Shown here one piece after another: positions 61,382-64,000 of a stretch of DNA of 64,000 nucleotides. Position 1 is the stretch's first letter; each line of letters starts with the position of its first letter. The notes under the pieces were generated by a model. It ran no database searches. It saw only the letters and a list, made by a program, of their open reading frames with translations, and was not told where the DNA came from. The stretch covers positions 1 through 64,000 of the forward strand of contig JALUXX010000029.1 in the NCBI GenBank assembly GCA_027013145.1, given 5' to 3'. A program made the position numbers and the translations under genes. The DNA is from Gammaproteobacteria bacterium (GTDB lineage: Bacteria; Pseudomonadota; Gammaproteobacteria; 21-64-14).

Positions 61382-61533
61382 GGTTGCGGTACTCCTCGCT
61401 GTCTGGGTTGGGCCTCCATACACCCCGTGCGGCAACCGGAGGGGGGCTCCCCGCCTCCGGCACCCGGCCGCACGTGCCGGCGTATGTGCGGATTCGCGGC
61501 ATGACGCCGCAGCGTTGCGTGATAAAGCGGGGT

Positions 61534-61562
61534 TTTATACCATAATTCCCACGGGGCAACAA
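61534..61562 (-). promoter_or_regulatory. Candidate sigma70 promoter for rpsB-tsf
   Basis: Minus strand TTGTTG - 17 nt - TATAAA, ~150 nt upstream of rpsB. Confidence 0.6.
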
Positions 61563-61633
61563 TTGAAAGCCCCTGCCGGCCCGCGTATGTTTTCCCCCTC
61601 CACCCGAATCCTCCCGCCGGGAGCCGGATCGCC

Positions 61634-62401
61634 ATGGGCGTCACCATCAAGACCGCCGAGGAAATCGAGAAGATGCGCGTGGCGGGCCGCCTGGCGGGCG
61701 AGCTGCTGGCCATGATCGAGCCGCACATCCGCCCCGGGGTCACCACGGAGGAACTCGACCGCCTGTGCCACGAGTACACCGTCCGCGAGCAGCAGGCGAT
61801 CCCGGCGCCGCTGAACTACCGCGGGTTCCCAAAATCCATCTGCACCTCCGTCAACCACGTCGTCTGTCACGGCATCCCGGGCAACAAGCGGCTGAAAAAC
61901 GGCGACATCATCAACGTGGACGTCACCGTGATCAAGGACGGGTATCACGGGGACACGAGCAAGATGTTCTTCGTCGGCGAGCCCTCCGTCCTCGCGCGGC
62001 GCCTGGTGCAGGTCACGCACGAGTGCATGCTGATCGGCATCGAGATGGTCCGTCCCGGCGTACGTCTGGGCGACATCGGTCACGCCATCCAGCAGCACGC
62101 CGAACGCAACGGCTTCTCGATCGTGCGCGAGTATTGCGGCCACGGGATCGGACGTGAATTCCACGAGGATCCGCAGGTGCTGCACTACGGAACGCCGGGC
62201 ACGGGCATGGCCTTGCAGGCGGGGATGACCTTCACCATCGAGCCGATGGTGAACGCCGGGCGGCGCGACGTAAAACTGCTCCCCGACGGCTGGACCGTAG
62301 TCACCAAGGACCACAGCCTCTCCGCCCAGTGGGAGCACACCGTGCTGGTGACTCCCGGCGGCCACGAGATCCTTACCGTGCGCCCGGGCGGAGAGATTTG
62401 A
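61634..62401 (+). CDS. map: Methionine aminopeptidase, type I
   Basis: IKTAEEIEKMRVAGRLAGELL, VCHGIPGNKRLKNGDIINVDVTVIKDGYHGDTSKMF, CGHGIGREFHEDPQVLHYG. Confidence 0.97.
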   Translation: MGVTIKTAEEIEKMRVAGRLAGELLAMIEPHIRPGVTTEELDRLCHEYTVREQQAIPAPLNYRGFPKSICTSVNHVVCHGIPGNKRLKNGDIINVDVTVIKDGYHGDTSKMFFVGEPSVLARRLVQVTHECMLIGIEMVRPGVRLGDIGHAIQQHAERNGFSIVREYCGHGIGREFHEDPQVLHYGTPGTGMALQAGMTFTIEPMVNAGRRDVKLLPDGWTVVTKDHSLSAQWEHTVLVTPGGHEILTVRPGGEI

Positions 62402-62421
62402 GGCGGCCTTCCGATACCGCC

Positions 62422-64000
62422 ATGGGCTCGCCGAGCCGCCTTCCGCCGACCTTCGACGACGCACACATCGATGCGGCGCTCGCCCGCGGCGCGGATCTGA
62501 GCAGCGCACTGCGTGCGGCGCTCGCCGATGGACGCAAGGGATTCTCCGCGGGCTTCGCCGCCGGTGTCCCCGTGCGCGACCTCGTCGGCGGGCTCGCGCG
62601 CTTCGTCGACGGGCTCGTCACCTGCGCATGGCGGCATCTCCTGCCGGATTCCGGCGCGGGACTGTCGCTGGTCGCGGTCGGGGGATACGGACGCGGGGAA
62701 TTGCACCCCGCCTCCGACATCGATCTGTTGATCCTCGTGGCCGACCCCGCGGCGCGCGAACGGCACCGCGCGGCGATCGAGCGCTTCGTCGCGCTCCTGT
62801 GGGATCTCGGCATGGAGGTCGGCCACAGCGTGCGCTCGGTGTCCGAATGCGTCGAGGAGGCGCGGCGCGACATCACCGTCGCGACCAATCTGCTCGAGGC
62901 CCGCCCCCTCGCCGGCGCCGACGAATTGTTCGCGGCGTTGGGCGCGGCGACCGGACCGGACCGGTTGTGGCCGGCGCGGGAATTCTTCGCCGCCAAGTGG
63001 GCGGAGCAGCAGGCGCGGCACCGGAAATTCCACGAGACCGCGTACAACCTCGAACCCAATATCAAGGAAGGCCCCGGGGGCCTGCGCGACATCCAGATGG
63101 TGGGCTGGGTGGCGAAGCGTCACTTCGGCGCCGCCACTCTGGACGCCCTCGTTGGGCACGGTTTCCTGACCGAGCCCGAGTATCGCGCCCTCGTCGACGG
63201 CCAGGACTACCTCTGGCGTATCCGCTTCGCCCTGCACCTGCTCACGGGCCGACGCGAAGACCGGCTGCTGTTCGACCATCAGACGCAACTCGCGCGCCAG
63301 TTCGGGTTCCAGGACGACGACGCCAATCTCGCCGTCGAGCAGTTCATGCAGGTCTATTACCGCACGGTGATGGAGCTGAGCCTGCTCAACGAGATGCTGC
63401 TGCAGTTGTTCCAGGAGGCGATCCTGTACGCGGACGACGCCGGCGACCCGGTGCCGATCAACCGGCGCTTCCAGGCCCGCAAGGGCTTCCTCGAGGTGCG
63501 CCATCCGAAGACGTTCGAATACAACCCGTTCGCCCTCCTGGAGATGTTCCTGCTGCTGGAACAGCGGGCCGAACTCAAGGGCGTGCGCGCCTCCACGATC
63601 CGGCTGGTCCGCAGCAACCGCCACCGCATCGACGCGCGCTTCCGCGACGACCTGCGGGCGCGCAGCCTGTTCATGGAGATACTGCGCCAGCCGCGCGGGG
63701 TCACGCACGCGTTGCGGCGCATGAACCGCTACGGCATCCTCGCCGCCTACCTGCCGGCCTTCGGTAACGTGGTCGGACGCATGCAGTACGACCTGTTCCA
63801 TACCTATACCGTGGACGAACACACCCTGTTCGTCGTGCGCAATCTGCGCCGCCTCACGGTACCCGAATTCAGCGACGAACTGCCCCTGTGCAGCCGGCTG
63901 ATGCGCGAACTCCCGAAGCCGGAACTGCTCTATATCGCCGCGCTGTTTCACGATATCGCCAAGGGGCGGGGGGGCGACCACTCCGAGCTGGGGACGGCGG
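62422..64000 (+). CDS. glnD: PII uridylyltransferase GlnD, partial (runs off window)
   Basis: No stop before the window end, so absent from the ORF track; VAVGGYGRGELHPASDIDLLIL, EPNIKEGPGGLRDIQMVGWVAKR, LFHDIAKGRGGDHSELG. Confidence 0.95.
   Translation, partial: MGSPSRLPPTFDDAHIDAALARGADLSSALRAALADGRKGFSAGFAAGVPVRDLVGGLARFVDGLVTCAWRHLLPDSGAGLSLVAVGGYGRGELHPASDIDLLILVADPAARERHRAAIERFVALLWDLGMEVGHSVRSVSECVEEARRDITVATNLLEARPLAGADELFAALGAATGPDRLWPAREFFAAKWAEQQARHRKFHETAYNLEPNIKEGPGGLRDIQMVGWVAKRHFGAATLDALVGHGFLTEPEYRALVDGQDYLWRIRFALHLLTGRREDRLLFDHQTQLARQFGFQDDDANLAVEQFMQVYYRTVMELSLLNEMLLQLFQEAILYADDAGDPVPINRRFQARKGFLEVRHPKTFEYNPFALLEMFLLLEQRAELKGVRASTIRLVRSNRHRIDARFRDDLRARSLFMEILRQPRGVTHALRRMNRYGILAAYLPAFGNVVGRMQYDLFHTYTVDEHTLFVVRNLRRLTVPEFSDELPLCSRLMRELPKPELLYIAALFHDIAKGRGGDHSELGTA

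Overview
High-GC gammaproteobacterial chromosomal window; genus not determined. About 28 kb (35.6-64 kb) is the conserved block glnD(partial)/map // rpsB-tsf-pyrH-frr-uppS-cdsA-dxr-rseP-bamA-skp-lpxD-fabZ-lpxA-lpxB-rnhB-dnaE-accA-tilS-pyrG-kdsA-eno-ftsB-ispD. The left end carries ligA and zipA, with smc about 5 kb away. The intervening segment encodes a lipoprotein, a Cys-rich secreted protein, a short-T-loop PII protein, a SHOCT protein and a CBS protein, and it is bracketed by ~42 bp imperfect inverted repeats. The middle carries queF, an FGGY kinase, cysZ, an aminotransferase, a CbbY-like HAD, dksA-gluQRS, acs and a YheT-like hydrolase. The accessory part (22.7-35.1 kb) holds a compact putative lipid activation/tailoring set: P450, AMP-ligase fused to an ACP, LpxL/HtrB-like acyltransferase and Sfp-type PPTase. 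It sits directly beside prsK/prsR and a PEP-CTERM-like protein whose motif is PDP; no exosortase is visible. Several non-coding repeat families occur: GTAG-type REP palindromes, a ~217 bp composite repeat with a conserved dyad, a 143 bp tandem repeat flanking the PEP-CTERM gene, and a GGGGTCGGAGTCA inverted-repeat element overlapping a gene start. No rRNA, tRNA, CRISPR array, transposase or integrase was recognised. All calls come from reading the sequence and supplied translations; no database search was run.
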